From contig NZ_FNQM01000005.1 of the NCBI RefSeq assembly GCF_900107585.1, positions 124,001-188,000 of the forward strand: a stretch of 64,000 nt of DNA. Direction: 5' to 3'. The notes beneath the pieces were generated by a model, which ran no database searches, was not told where the DNA came from, and saw only the letters and a program-made list of their open reading frames with translations. This DNA comes from Rubrimonas cliftonensis (lineage in GTDB: Bacteria > Pseudomonadota > Alphaproteobacteria > Rhodobacterales > Rhodobacteraceae). The position numbers and the translations under genes are program-made. Positions 37,542 through 47,546 of this stretch are shown here, piece after piece (position 1 is the first letter of the stretch; every line of letters starts with the position of its first letter).

Positions 37542-38224
37542 GCTTCGATCTCGCGCTGCGGCTGACCGAGGCGCTGCTGGCGCTCGCGCTGGCGCAGCAG
37601 GCGCTGGAGCACATGGCCTCGCCCCTGCGCGGCGAGGCGGCGCTGTTCGCGCCGCGGCTGGCGCTGGCCGCGGCGCTGGCGCTCGGCGTCGCGCCGGGCT
37701 GGGTCTGCGCGGCGCTGCTGGCGCATGGGCTGCTCGTCCTGCGACGCTTCGACGGCCCCTACAACGGCGGCAGCGACCGCATGACGCTGCTCTGCCTGAT
37801 CTGCCTGACGGGGGCGCACTGGGCGCCCGAGCCGGCGTGGCGCGCGCTTTCGCTGGCCTATCTCGCCGGGCAGCTGACGCTCTCCTACGCGATTTCCGGC
37901 TGGGTGAAGATCGTCAACCCCGACTGGCGGACGGGGCGCGCGCTGCGCGACGTGTTCCTGTTCTCGACCTATCCCGTCAGCGGGAACCTGCGCGGCTTCG
38001 CCGGCCGCCCGGCGCTGATGCGGGCGACGGGCTGGGCGGTGATGCTGTTCGAGATCCTGTTTCCGCTGAGCTTCCTGCATCCGGCGGCGCTTGCGGCGAG
38101 CCTCGTCGTCGCCGCCGCGTTTCACCTCGCCAACGCCGCGCTCTTCGGCCTGAACCGCTTCTTCTGGGCCTGGCTCGCCGCCTATCCGTCGCTCCTGTGG
38201 CTTCAGGCGCGGCTCATGGGGTGA
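37538..38224 (+). CDS. HTTM-like polytopic membrane protein
   Basis: A 228-residue membrane protein with about six helices. The segment SYAISGWVKIVNPDWRTGRALRDVF followed by helices with HPAALAAS and FHLANAALFGLNRFFWAW resembles the HTTM domain, first seen in vitamin K-dependent gamma-carboxylases. Bacterial members have unknown reactions. The GTG at 37538 overlaps the upstream gene. It could also be a DoxX-like protein. Confidence 0.7.
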   Translation: MSFDLALRLTEALLALALAQQALEHMASPLRGEAALFAPRLALAAALALGVAPGWVCAALLAHGLLVLRRFDGPYNGGSDRMTLLCLICLTGAHWAPEPAWRALSLAYLAGQLTLSYAISGWVKIVNPDWRTGRALRDVFLFSTYPVSGNLRGFAGRPALMRATGWAVMLFEILFPLSFLHPAALAASLVVAAAFHLANAALFGLNRFFWAWLAAYPSLLWLQARLMG

Positions 38225-38329
38225 GGCCGCGGCGACACGGCGACGGCGTTGCGCCTCGCGAAGGGCGAGCCAGGTGTGGCGCGACGCCGCGGCCTGCGCT
38301 ACCTCACGCCTCGATCTGGAGGATTGGCC

Positions 38330-40066
38330 ATGCTGCGCGCGTTCGCCGCCTATTATGCGCCGCACCGGCGGCTGTTCCTGCTGGATTTCGGCTCCGCGGT
38401 GCTCGTCGGCCTGCTCTCGCTCGGCTTCCCCGTGGCGGTGAAGTTCTACGTCGACCGTCTGCTGCCTTCCGGCGACTGGGGACTCGTGCTGCTGGCGGCG
38501 CTGGGCCTTCTCGCCGTCTATCTGGTCAACACCGGGCTGATGGCGGTGGTGACCTACTGGGGCCATGTCCTCGGCATCGCCATCGAGACGGAGATGCGCC
38601 GCAAGGCGTTCGACCATCTCCAGCGGCTCTCGCACCGCTTTTTCGACGGGCAGAAGACGGGGCACCTGGTCGGCCGGCTCACCAAGGACCTCGAGGAGAT
38701 CGGCGAGGTCGCCCACCACGGCCCCGAGGATGTTTTCGTCGCCGTGATGACCTTCTTCGGCGCGCTGGCGCTGATGGTCTGGGTCCACCCGCAGCTGGCG
38801 ATGATCGCCGCCTGCATCGCGCCGCTCGTCGTCTGGCTCGTGGTCGGCTACGGCGGCAGGCTGACGGCGAACTGGGAAGCGCAGTTCGACCGCGTCGGCG
38901 CCTTCAACGCCCGCATCGAGGAGACGGTGGGCGGCGCCCGCGTGGTGCGCGCCTTCGCCAACGAGGAGCATGAGCGGCGCCTGTTCGCCGCCGACAACGA
39001 GCGCTACCGCCGCGCCAAGCTCGACGCCTACCGCCTGATGGCCTCGACCATCTCGATCAACTACCTCGGGATGCGGCTGCTGCAGGTGGTGATCCTTGTG
39101 GCGGGGGCGTGGTTCGTCTCCGCCGGCAGCCTGACCGTGGGCGGCTTCGTCGGCTTCCTGCTGCTGATCGACGTGTTCTACCGCCCGCTGGAGAAGGTCT
39201 CCAACGTGCTGGAGAGCTATCCCAAGGGCATCGCCGGCTTCCGGCGCTATCGGCAGTTTCTCCAGACCGAGCCGGACATCGCGGACCGGCCCGGCGCGCT
39301 GGCGCTGGGCCGGGCGGCGGGCGCCGTCGCCTTCGAGGGCGCGAGCTTCGCCTATGACGCCGGCCGTCCGGTCATCGGAGAGCTCACGCTGCGCGTCGCG
39401 CCGGGCGAGACGATCGCCTTCGTCGGCCCCTCCGGCGCCGGCAAGACGACGCTGCTCGCCCTGGTTCCGCGCTTCTACGACGTCTCGGGCGGCGCGGTGA
39501 CGCTCGACGGCCATGACGTGCGCGACCTGACGCTCGCCTCGCTCAGGCGCAACATCGGCGTCGTCTCGCAGGACGTGTTCCTGTTCGGCGGCACGCTGCG
39601 CGAGAACGTCGCCTATGGCCGGCTCGAGGCCTCGGAGGCCGAGATCGTCGAGGCCGTGCGCCGTGCGCGGCTCGGCGGTCTGGTGGAGAGCCTTCCCGAC
39701 GGGCTCGATACGGTGGTCGGCGAGCGGGGCGTGCGGCTCTCGGGCGGGCAGAAGCAGCGCGTGGCGATCGCGCGCATCTTCCTGAAGAATCCGCCGGTGC
39801 TGATTCTCGACGAGGCGACATCGGCGCTGGACGTGGAGACCGAGGCGGAGATCCAGGCCTCGCTGGAGGCGCTGTCACAGGGGCGCACGACGCTGATCAT
39901 CGCCCATCGCCTCGCCACCGTCCGCAACGCCCACCGCATCGTGGTGCTCACGGCCGAGGGCGTCCGCGAGGAAGGCGGCCACCATGACCTCGTCGCCCGC
40001 GGCGGGCTCTACGCGCGGATGCAGGCCGCCCAGTCCCTCGCCTCGGGGCAAGTGGCGGCGGAGTGA
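38330..40066 (+). CDS. ABC exporter, fused membrane and ATPase domains (MsbA-like)
   Basis: A 578-residue half-transporter. Six membrane helices (residues about 15-300) precede an ATPase domain with Walker A GPSGAGKTT near residue 366, signature LSGGQ near 469, and Walker B LILDEATSALD near 490. It should act as a homodimer or heterodimer and export lipids, peptides or drugs; the substrate cannot be told. GGAGGA lies six bases before the ATG at 38330. No partner half-transporter is adjacent. Confidence 0.92.
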   Translation: MLRAFAAYYAPHRRLFLLDFGSAVLVGLLSLGFPVAVKFYVDRLLPSGDWGLVLLAALGLLAVYLVNTGLMAVVTYWGHVLGIAIETEMRRKAFDHLQRLSHRFFDGQKTGHLVGRLTKDLEEIGEVAHHGPEDVFVAVMTFFGALALMVWVHPQLAMIAACIAPLVVWLVVGYGGRLTANWEAQFDRVGAFNARIEETVGGARVVRAFANEEHERRLFAADNERYRRAKLDAYRLMASTISINYLGMRLLQVVILVAGAWFVSAGSLTVGGFVGFLLLIDVFYRPLEKVSNVLESYPKGIAGFRRYRQFLQTEPDIADRPGALALGRAAGAVAFEGASFAYDAGRPVIGELTLRVAPGETIAFVGPSGAGKTTLLALVPRFYDVSGGAVTLDGHDVRDLTLASLRRNIGVVSQDVFLFGGTLRENVAYGRLEASEAEIVEAVRRARLGGLVESLPDGLDTVVGERGVRLSGGQKQRVAIARIFLKNPPVLILDEATSALDVETEAEIQASLEALSQGRTTLIIAHRLATVRNAHRIVVLTAEGVREEGGHHDLVARGGLYARMQAAQSLASGQVAAE

Positions 40067-40158
40067 GGCGCGGCGTCGCCGGCGCACCGATGACGCGAGT
40101 TGATTGCAGGGCTGCACGCTGCTAGGTCCAACCGCGACCGTCTCACGGAGAAGCACCC

Positions 40159-41550
40159 ATGAAAGACTACGCCATCGCCGATATCGGCCTCGCGGACTAC
40201 GGCCGCAAGGAAATCGCCATCGCCGAGACCGAGATGCCGGGCCTGATGGCGTGCCGCGAGGAGTTCGGCGCCGCGAAGCCGCTCAAGGGCGCGCGCATCA
40301 CCGGCTCGCTGCACATGACCATCCAGACCGCGGTGCTCATCGAGACGCTCGCCGAACTGGGCGCCGAGATCCGCTGGGCCTCCTGCAACATCTTCTCCAC
40401 GCAGGACCACGCCGCCGCCGCCATCGCCGCGGGCGGCACGCCCGTATTCGCGATCAAGGGCGAGTCGCTGGAGGATTACTGGACCTACACCGACCAGATC
40501 TTCCAGTGGGCCGACGGCGGCCTGACCAACATGATCCTCGACGACGGCGGCGACGCCACGATGTACATCCTGCTCGGCGCGCGGGCGGAGGAGGGCGAGG
40601 ACATCCTCTCCACGCCCGGCTCCGAGGAGGAGGAATACCTCTTCGCGCAGATCAAGAAGCGCATGAAGCAGTCGCCCGGTTTCTTCGTGAAGCAGCGCGC
40701 AGCGATCAAGGGCGTGACCGAGGAGACGACGACCGGCGTCAACCGTCTCTACCAGCTCGCCAAGAAGGGCCAGCTGCCGTTCCCGGCGATCAACGTGAAC
40801 GACAGCGTCACCAAGTCGAAGTTCGACAACAAGTACGGCTGCAAGGAGTCGCTGGTCGACGGCATCCGCCGCGGCACCGACGTGATGATGGCCGGCAAGA
40901 TGGCCGTGGTCTGCGGCTACGGCGACGTCGGCAAGGGCTCGGCCGCCTCGCTGCAGGGCGCCGGCGCCCGCGTCGTCGTGACCGAGATCGACCCGATCTG
41001 CGCGCTTCAGGCCGCGATGGACGGCTTCGAGGTCATGACGCTGCAGGACGCCGCGCCGAAGGCCGACATCGTCATAACCACGACCGGCAACAAGGACGTC
41101 GTGACCATCGACGACATGCGCCTGTTCAAGGACATGTGCATCGTCGGCAACATCGGCCACTTCGACAACGAGATCCAGGTCGCCGCCCTCAAGAACCACA
41201 AGTGGACCAACATCAAGCCGCAGGTGGACATGATCGAGTTCCCCGACGGCAAGCGGATGCTGCTGCTGTCGGAGGGCCGGCTGCTGAACCTCGGCAACGC
41301 GACGGGGCACCCCAGTTTCGTGATGTCGGCGAGCTTCACCAACCAGGTGCTGGCGCAGATCGAGCTTTTCGTGCGCGGCGAGCAGTACTCCAACACCGTG
41401 CATGTGCTGCCGAAGCACCTCGACGAGAAGGTGGCGACGCTGCATCTGGGCAAGCTCGGCGTCAGGCTGACCAAGCTTCGCGAGGAGCAGGCGGCCTATA
41501 TCGGCGTGAGTCCGCAGGGTCCGTTCAAGCCCGAGCACTACCGCTACTGA
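40159..41550 (+). CDS. ahcY: S-adenosylhomocysteine hydrolase
   Basis: A 463-residue cytosolic enzyme that splits S-adenosylhomocysteine to homocysteine and adenosine in the methyl cycle. The NAD-binding motif [13 protein letters not shown] starts near residue 255. The C-terminus PFKPEHYRY is the standard NAD-contacting tail. The length includes the insert common to bacterial and plant forms. I looked for an SAH riboswitch in the 92-base leader and did not find the consensus. Confidence 0.97.
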   Translation: MKDYAIADIGLADYGRKEIAIAETEMPGLMACREEFGAAKPLKGARITGSLHMTIQTAVLIETLAELGAEIRWASCNIFSTQDHAAAAIAAGGTPVFAIKGESLEDYWTYTDQIFQWADGGLTNMILDDGGDATMYILLGARAEEGEDILSTPGSEEEEYLFAQIKKRMKQSPGFFVKQRAAIKGVTEETTTGVNRLYQLAKKGQLPFPAINVNDSVTKSKFDNKYGCKESLVDGIRRGTDVMMAGKMAVVCGYGDVGKGSAASLQGAGARVVVTEIDPICALQAAMDGFEVMTLQDAAPKADIVITTTGNKDVVTIDDMRLFKDMCIVGNIGHFDNEIQVAALKNHKWTNIKPQVDMIEFPDGKRMLLLSEGRLLNLGNATGHPSFVMSASFTNQVLAQIELFVRGEQYSNTVHVLPKHLDEKVATLHLGKLGVRLTKLREEQAAYIGVSPQGPFKPEHYRY

Positions 41551-41578
41551 TCGGCTCGGGCGCCGGAGAGGGCGGACG

Positions 41579-42523
41579 ATGGGGCGCATCCTCACCGTCA
41601 CGCTGTCCCCGGCGCTCGACCTCTCGACCGAGACGCCGGTGGTCGCGCCGGGGGGCAAGCTGCGCTGCGCCGAGCCGCGCAGCGACCCCGGCGGCGGCGG
41701 CGTCAACGTCTCCCGCGCCATCCGCTTCCTCGGGGGCGACAGCGCGCCGCTCGTCGCCGCCGCCGGCGCGGCCGGCGAGGCGGTGCTTTCGCTGCTGCGC
41801 GCCGAGGGCCTCGCGCCGCTCGCCGTCGCAGCGCCCGGCGAGACGCGGCGCAACTTCTCGGTCATCGAGACGACGACCGGCGCGCAGTACCGTTTCGTGA
41901 CGCCCGGCGCGCCCTGGAGCGCTGCCGACGCCGAGGCGGCGGCGGCGCTCGTGGCCGCCCAGGTCGCGCCGGGCGACTGGGTGGTGATCAGCGGCAGCCT
42001 GCCGCCGGGGCTCGCCGCCGACCATCCGGCGGCGCTCGCGCGGCGGCTCGCGGCGCGCGGCGCGCGGGTCGCGCTCGACACGTCGGGCCCGGCGTTGGCG
42101 CATGCCGCCGCGCAGGGCGCCGGCCTCGCCGTGCTGCGGATGGACGACGCGGAGGCGGCGGAGCTGGCCGGCGCGCCGCCCGGGCCTCCGGAGGCCACCG
42201 CCGCCATGGCGAGCGCCCTCGTGGCGCGGGGCGCGGCGGAGATCGTCGCGATCGCCCGTGGGGCGGAGGGCACGGTCGTCGCCGATGCGGCGGGCCGCTG
42301 GTTCTGCCGGCCGCCAAAGGTGCAGGTCGTCAGCGCCGTGGGGGCAGGCGACAGCTTCATGGCCGCCTTCACCATGGGGCTCGCGCGCGGCGACGCCCCG
42401 GAGCGGGCCTGCGCCTTCGGCGTCGCCGCGGCGGCGGCGGCCGTCACGACGCCCGACACCCGGCTCTGCGACGCCGAGACGGTGGCGCTTCTGCTGCCTC
42501 AGGTGACGGCGGCGCCGCTCTGA
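41579..42523 (+). CDS. PfkB-family sugar kinase, 1-phosphofructokinase-like
   Basis: A 314-residue ribokinase-fold enzyme. It starts MGRILTVTLSPALDLSTETP, like 1-phosphofructokinases and tagatose-6-phosphate kinases. The substrate loop is DPGGGGVNVSRA near residue 38, and the catalytic Asp is in GAGDSFMAAF near residue 257. No PTS fructose genes are adjacent, so it could be a 6-phosphofructokinase of the PfkB type. The 3' end overlaps the convergent nucleotidyltransferase gene by 25 bases. Confidence 0.85.
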   Translation: MGRILTVTLSPALDLSTETPVVAPGGKLRCAEPRSDPGGGGVNVSRAIRFLGGDSAPLVAAAGAAGEAVLSLLRAEGLAPLAVAAPGETRRNFSVIETTTGAQYRFVTPGAPWSAADAEAAAALVAAQVAPGDWVVISGSLPPGLAADHPAALARRLAARGARVALDTSGPALAHAAAQGAGLAVLRMDDAEAAELAGAPPGPPEATAAMASALVARGAAEIVAIARGAEGTVVADAAGRWFCRPPKVQVVSAVGAGDSFMAAFTMGLARGDAPERACAFGVAAAAAAVTTPDTRLCDAETVALLLPQVTAAPL

Positions 42524-43128
42524 AGCCCGGCGGGAGCCGGTCCCGCCGCCTCGGGCCAAGGCTCGACGACGACTTCGGGCCACAACGCGGCGATGCGGGC
42601 GCTCTTCGCCTCATGGGTCGCGCGGTTCGGCAGGACAGGGTTGGGAGTCAGCCGCCGCGCGAAGATCGCGTCGAGACCGAAGGGCGCCGCGACGACGATC
42701 TCCGCACCTGACAGCCGCGCCGCGACCGCGTGGGTGCGCGAGGCGTAGAACCGCAGCGATCCGGTCGCGCTCGCGAGCTTGGGGTAGGCGAAGCCGAAGC
42801 GGCGCGGAAACCACAGATGCGTGCGCGCCTGGTTGCGCAGCTCCACCGGAACCGGCCCCTGCGCGCACGGGAGCGCGGCGGGCATGGCGCGGATCGCGGC
42901 GTCCTCCGCCTCCCAGCTCGGGTCGCCGGCGTCGAAATAGACGATGTCGACGTCTTTGAGGCCGTAGCCGGGCGACCGGCCGGAAAGGCTGTTCCAGACG
43001 GCGCCGTAGAGCGCGCCCGAGACGAGCCAGCAATCGGGCAGGCCGCTGTCGCGGGCCAGCCGAAGTCCCGCCATGGCGACCGGGTCGGCGCGCAGGATGT
43101 CGCAAAAGCGCGCCTCCAGCGTGCTCAA
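42499..43128 (-). CDS. Nucleotidyltransferase-family protein (DUF925-like)
   Basis: A 209-residue protein with a nucleotidyltransferase-like core: LVSGALYGAVWNSLSGR near residue 36 and KDVDIVYFDAGD near residue 58, where the spaced Asp residues fit the metal site. The lower half includes the conserved QARTHLWFPRRFGFAYP. Substrate unknown. The TTG at 43128 overlaps the stop of the upstream PBP gene as TTGA, with a G-rich site just before it, so translation is probably coupled. Confidence 0.75.
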   Translation of the reverse strand: MSTLEARFCDILRADPVAMAGLRLARDSGLPDCWLVSGALYGAVWNSLSGRSPGYGLKDVDIVYFDAGDPSWEAEDAAIRAMPAALPCAQGPVPVELRNQARTHLWFPRRFGFAYPKLASATGSLRFYASRTHAVAARLSGAEIVVAAPFGLDAIFARRLTPNPVLPNRATHEAKSARIAALWPEVVVEPWPEAAGPAPAGLQSGAAVT

Positions 43129-45119
43129 TTCACCCCCAGCGCGCGCATCACGTCCGACAGGATGCCGCCGATCAGCGTCTCGTCCTCGTCGGCCGTGCGC
43201 TCTGGCTCTCGGGCCTGCGCCACGACCGCCTCGCGCGGCGCGGGGCGCAGTTCGGGCAGCGGCCGCGCCGGCAGGCCCTGGTGCAGCCGCGCCATCGTCT
43301 CGCGCCATATCTCGGCGGGCAGGCCGCCGCCGGTGACGCCGGTCAGCGGCGTGTTGTCGTCGTAGCCCATCCAGACGCCGACGACATACTGCGCCGAGAA
43401 GCCGATGAACCAGGCGTCGCGCGCCTCCTGCGTGGTGCCGGTCTTGCCCGCGAGGGGGCGGTCGAGCAGCGCGGCGCGGCGCCCGGTCCCCGTCCGCACG
43501 ACATCGGCCAGCATGTAGGTCAGGTAGCCGGCCACAGGCGCGGCCAGCACGCGGCGGCGCTGGCCGGGGCCGGCCATCAGGGGCGTCTCGTCGCCGCGCA
43601 CCCGCAGGTCGCGGATGCCCCAGGGCGCGCCGTCGAAGCCGCCGGAGGCGAAGGCGGCGTAGGCGCCCGTCATCTCCAGCAGCGTGACCTCGGAGGCGCC
43701 GAGCGCGGTGGCCGGGCCGGGCGCGATCGGCGTGGTGAGCCCGAGCTTGCGCGCCACCCGCTCCACCCGCGCCGCGCCGACGCGCTCGTAGAGCCGGACC
43801 GCGACGGTGTTGATCGAGTGCGCCAGCGCGTGATCGAGGGTCACGGGCCCGGCGTAGCCGCCGCCATAATTCTCCGGCGACCAGGCGCCGATGCGCAGCG
43901 GCGCGTCCACCACGACGTCCGCCGGCGAGAGGCCCGTCTCCAGCGCGGCGGCGTAGACGATGGGCTTGAAGACGCTGCCCGGCTGGCGCCGGGCCTGCGT
44001 GGCGCGGTTGAACTGGCCGGCGTCGGCGTCGCGCCCGCCGACGATGGCCCGCACGGCCCCGTCGGGCGTCATCACCACCACGGCGGCCTGCGCCTTCGAG
44101 CCCGCGCGCACGCTGTCGGAGAAGACCTTCGCCAATGCGGCCTCGGCGGCGCGCTGCGCGGCGGGCTCGAAGGTCGTGCGGATCACCACGTCCTCGGTCG
44201 TGGTCTCGGTGAGGTAGACTGGGCCAGCGTCCATCACCCAGTCGGCGAACTGGCCGCCGGCGCGCGCGGCGGCGGCGGCGGAGAGGCGGGCGGGCTCGGC
44301 CAGCGCTACGGCGGCTTCGCCGGGCGAGAGGTAGCCCTCCTCCGCCATTGCGCGCACGACCACTTCCGCACGGGCCTCGGCGAGCGCGATGTCGGCGGTG
44401 GGCGAGAAGCGCGACGGCGCCTTGAGTAGACCCGCGAGCATCGCCGCCTGCGAGGGGTCGACGAAACGCGCCGACTTGCCGAAATAGCGCTGAGCCGCAG
44501 CCTCGAACCCATAGGCGCCGGCGCCGAGATACACGCGGTTGAGGTACACTGCGAATATGTCATCCTTGTCGTACTTCAGCTCCATGGCCAGCGCCATGGG
44601 TATTTCCTTCAGCTTGCGCTCGAAGGACCGTTCATTGGTGAGAAATACGTTCTTGGCGACCTGCTGGGTGATGGTCGAGCCGCCCTGAACGACACGCCCG
44701 GCGCGGAAGTTCGCCAGCGCCGCGCGCGCCAGCCCGCGCGGGTCCACGCCGGGATGGCTGTAGAAGCGACGGTCCTCCGCGGCGAGGATCGCGTGCACCA
44801 GATGGGGCGAGACGTCGCCGACGCCGATCTCCCCGCCGAACTGCTCGCCGCGCCAGGCGAACACCTCGCCGCGGCTGTCGAGCATCGTGACGGAGCCGCG
44901 GGAGCGTCCGTCGCGCAGTTCTTCGGGGTTGGGCAGCGCCTGATACATGAAGAAGACCGCCGCCGCGAGCGCCAGCGCCGCCGCACCGGCCAGCCGCAGG
45001 CCCATGCCGAGAGCGAACAGCACGACGGCGCGCAGGGCCCGCTCGACCCGTCCCGGCCGGCGCGCATGGCGCTTGTTGTCCCGCTTGCCGGCGGGAGGGG
45101 CCTGTTTCGCCTTCGGCAC
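43125..45119 (-). CDS. Second class A penicillin-binding protein
   Basis: A 664-residue two-function peptidoglycan synthase. A basic N-terminus and one membrane helix (residues about 30-60) precede a GT51 domain with AEDRRFYSHPGVD and GGSTITQQVAKNVFLT. The transpeptidase domain has Ser382 in GSVFKPI, SIN as the second motif and KTGTT as the third. It lacks the large OB-type insert of the PBP1A at 23973-26531. The acidic C-terminal tail is short. GGAGAG lies six bases before the GTG at 45119. Confidence 0.93.
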   Translation of the reverse strand: MPKAKQAPPAGKRDNKRHARRPGRVERALRAVVLFALGMGLRLAGAAALALAAAVFFMYQALPNPEELRDGRSRGSVTMLDSRGEVFAWRGEQFGGEIGVGDVSPHLVHAILAAEDRRFYSHPGVDPRGLARAALANFRAGRVVQGGSTITQQVAKNVFLTNERSFERKLKEIPMALAMELKYDKDDIFAVYLNRVYLGAGAYGFEAAAQRYFGKSARFVDPSQAAMLAGLLKAPSRFSPTADIALAEARAEVVVRAMAEEGYLSPGEAAVALAEPARLSAAAAARAGGQFADWVMDAGPVYLTETTTEDVVIRTTFEPAAQRAAEAALAKVFSDSVRAGSKAQAAVVVMTPDGAVRAIVGGRDADAGQFNRATQARRQPGSVFKPIVYAAALETGLSPADVVVDAPLRIGAWSPENYGGGYAGPVTLDHALAHSINTVAVRLYERVGAARVERVARKLGLTTPIAPGPATALGASEVTLLEMTGAYAAFASGGFDGAPWGIRDLRVRGDETPLMAGPGQRRRVLAAPVAGYLTYMLADVVRTGTGRRAALLDRPLAGKTGTTQEARDAWFIGFSAQYVVGVWMGYDDNTPLTGVTGGGLPAEIWRETMARLHQGLPARPLPELRPAPREAVVAQAREPERTADEDETLIGGILSDVMRALGVN

Positions 45120-45189
45120 GCGCGCTCTCCGGTGCGTCGTGAATGCTGCTCGCCGTCATCCTACCGCGCGGCGGCGCGAATGTGGAGGA

Positions 45190-45930
45190 TCAGCGCGCGA
45201 GGTGCCGCAGATAGCGCCTCTCCAGCCGGGCGACGCCCCAGACGACCAGCCATGTCAGCGCCATGTAGAGCGCGGCGGCGGTCAGCAGCCCCTCGTAGAC
45301 GACGTAGTAGCGCCCGTTCACCAGCCGTCCGACGCCGAGAATGTCCTGGATCGTCACCAGCGAGGCGATGGCCGAACCGTGCAGCATGAACACCGTCTCG
45401 TTGCCGAGCTGCGGCAGGGCGCGGCGCAGCGCGCCGGGGATCAGCACGCGCCGCGCCGCCAGCCAGGGCGACATGCCGAGCGCGGCGCAGGCCTCGCGGT
45501 CGCCCTTCGCCGTGGCGACGAGCGCGCCGCGCAGGATCTCGGTCTGGTAGGCGGCGGAGTTGAGCGTGAAGGCGATCAGGCAGCACCACCACGCGTCGCG
45601 CAGAACCGGCCAGAGAAGGCTGTCGCGCACGAAGCCGAACTGCGCGAGCCCGTAGTAGATGAGAAACAGCTGCACCAGCAGCGGCGAGCCGCGGAAAACG
45701 TAGACGTAGCCGCGCACAAGCGTATCGACGACCGGCGCGCGCGCGGCGCGCGCGCAGGCCATCGGCAGCGCCAGCACGAAACCGAAGACCAGCGCCAGCG
45801 CGGTGAGGTGCAGCGTGATCCAGACGCCCTCGACCCAGCGCGGCGCCTCGCTCAGCACGAGGCAGGGGTTGAAGAACCACGGGCTCCCGGCTTCGGAGGC
45901 CGCGGCCGCCGCCGCGCACATCGCCTCCAT
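45190..45930 (-). CDS. Amino acid ABC transporter permease (HisM-like)
   Basis: A 246-residue inner-membrane permease with about five helices. The EAA-type coupling loop GALVATAKGDREACAALGMSP is complete, and the start segment WVEGVWITLHLTALALVFG is typical of the HisMQ family. It forms the channel with the permease just upstream (three bases between genes). The transporter probably takes up polar or basic amino acids. Confidence 0.9.
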   Translation of the reverse strand: MEAMCAAAAAASEAGSPWFFNPCLVLSEAPRWVEGVWITLHLTALALVFGFVLALPMACARAARAPVVDTLVRGYVYVFRGSPLLVQLFLIYYGLAQFGFVRDSLLWPVLRDAWWCCLIAFTLNSAAYQTEILRGALVATAKGDREACAALGMSPWLAARRVLIPGALRRALPQLGNETVFMLHGSAIASLVTIQDILGVGRLVNGRYYVVYEGLLTAAALYMALTWLVVWGVARLERRYLRHLAR

Positions 45931-45933
45931 CGC

Positions 45934-46611
45934 TCAGGTCCCCCGCGCAAGGCGCTTCTCGGCGCGGGCTAAGGCCCAGCCGGAAACGGCGGTGATGAGG
46001 AGATAGGCGACGAGCACCGCGAGCATGAAGGTGAAGGGATCGCGCTCGCGCCGGCCGACCTTCAGCGCAAGCCCCACGAGGTCGCTCAGCCCGATGACGG
46101 AGACGACCGCCGTCGACTTCACCAGCACCTGCCAGACGTTTGCGTAGCCGGGCAGGGCGTGGCGCATCAGCTGCGGCGCCGCGATGCGCCACAGCAGGCG
46201 CGAGCGGGAGAGGCCGAGCGCGACGCCCGCCTCGATCTGCCCGCGCGGCACGGCGAGCCAGGCGCCGCGGAAGGTCTCGGCGAGATAGGCGCCGTAGATG
46301 AAGCCGATCGCCAGCACCCCGGCGGCGTAGGCGGAGACGTCGACGCCCTCAAGCCCCACGGCGCCGGCCAGCGCGTTCACGAGGCGCTGGCCGGCGAAAT
46401 AGATGATCAGGATGGTCACGAGGTCGGGGATGCCGCGCACGACCGTCGAATAGGCCGCGGCCGCGCCGCGCCCGACCGGCCCGCCGCCGAGCCGCGCCGC
46501 CGCCGCGAGCGCGCCGAGCACGCTGGCCAGGGCCAGCGCCAGCACGGCGACCGAGACCGTCACCCAGAAGCCCTGCAGGAGCAGCGGCCCCGCGCCGATC
46601 AGCGCCTCCAC
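45934..46611 (-). CDS. Amino acid ABC transporter permease (HisQ-like)
   Basis: A 225-residue HisMQ-family permease. The start LLLQGFWVTVSVAVLALALAS and the coupling loop FRGAWLAVPRGQIEAGVALG are standard. The GTG at 46611 has no obvious ribosome binding site; coupling to the binding-protein gene 25 bases upstream is possible. It pairs with the HisM-like permease. Confidence 0.9.
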   Translation of the reverse strand: MEALIGAGPLLLQGFWVTVSVAVLALALASVLGALAAAARLGGGPVGRGAAAAYSTVVRGIPDLVTILIIYFAGQRLVNALAGAVGLEGVDVSAYAAGVLAIGFIYGAYLAETFRGAWLAVPRGQIEAGVALGLSRSRLLWRIAAPQLMRHALPGYANVWQVLVKSTAVVSVIGLSDLVGLALKVGRRERDPFTFMLAVLVAYLLITAVSGWALARAEKRLARGT

Positions 46612-46636
46612 TGCAGACTACGCCAACCGCGCGCCC

Positions 46637-47401
46637 TCAGCCGTCATATACGTCGAACGGAAAGTAGGCGTCGTTGATCTCCTTGTAGACGCCGCTTTCG
46701 CGGATCGCGAGGATGGCCGCCGAGAGCCGGTCGCGCAGCTCCGTGTCGCTCTTGCGCACGCCGATGCCGGCCCCCTCTCCGTGATACCGGGGAACCGAGT
46801 AGGCCGGACCGACGAATGCGAAGCCCTCGCCTGCGGGGGTGTTCAGGAATCCGTCCTGCGCGGCGATGCTGTCCTGCATCGCCGCATCGCAGCGACCGGA
46901 TGTCAGATCGAGATACACCTCGTCCTGGGTCGGGTAGAGCACCAGGCTGGCGGAGGGAAATTCGCCCTCGATGAACGCCTGATGGATCGAGCCGCGCTGC
47001 ACGCAGACCGTCTTGCCGGCGAGCCCCGCATCCGTGATCTCGGCGTCGAAGCCCTCCGGCGCGACGAAGCTCGCCGCCGTCTGATAGTACTTGCCGGTGA
47101 AGTCGATGCGCTGCTTGCGTTCCTCGGTGATCGACATCGAGGCGAGGATGGCGTCGCACTTGCCTTCCTCAAGGGTGGGGATGATCGCGTCCCACTCGGT
47201 CTGCACCATCTCGCAGGACGCGCCCATCTCGGCGCAGAGCGCCTTGGCGATGTCGATGTCGAAGCCCTCCAGCTCGCCGGCGTCGGAGACCTGGCTGAAC
47301 GGCGGATAGGCGCCCTCGACGCAGATGCGCAGGTCCTGCGCGGCGGCGGGCAGGGCGAAGGCCGCGACGAGCGCGGCGGCGGCGATGGGCGTGCGTGCCA
47401 T
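46637..47401 (-). CDS. Periplasmic amino acid-binding protein (LAO/HisJ-like)
   Basis: A 254-residue family 3 solute-binding protein. The signal peptide [22 protein letters not shown] is followed by [29 protein letters not shown] and [18 protein letters not shown], which match LAO/HisJ-type proteins for basic amino acids. Two Cys pairs may form disulfides. Earlier starts at 47422 (ATG) and 47440 (GTG) are in frame; 47401 gives the cleanest signal peptide. Confidence 0.9.
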   Translation of the reverse strand: MARTPIAAAALVAAFALPAAAQDLRICVEGAYPPFSQVSDAGELEGFDIDIAKALCAEMGASCEMVQTEWDAIIPTLEEGKCDAILASMSITEERKQRIDFTGKYYQTAASFVAPEGFDAEITDAGLAGKTVCVQRGSIHQAFIEGEFPSASLVLYPTQDEVYLDLTSGRCDAAMQDSIAAQDGFLNTPAGEGFAFVGPAYSVPRYHGEGAGIGVRKSDTELRDRLSAAILAIRESGVYKEINDAYFPFDVYDG

Positions 47402-47546
47402 GGCGGTGGAGACCCCTGTCATTCGGTTCGGCGCCTTCACGGGCGCATTGGCGACAGGTTAAGCCCGAGCGACGGGGGGGCAGCAAGCCCCGACGCCGCC
47501 ACGTCTCGCGGCGACGACCGCCGCGGGCGCGCCTCAGGGGCGCGTC

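Noticed and set aside
40067-40158. Possible SAH riboswitch in front of ahcY
   Set aside because: The leader has GC-rich pairing, but the conserved GAGGAGCGCUGC-type core and the later matching strand of the known SAH riboswitch are not there.
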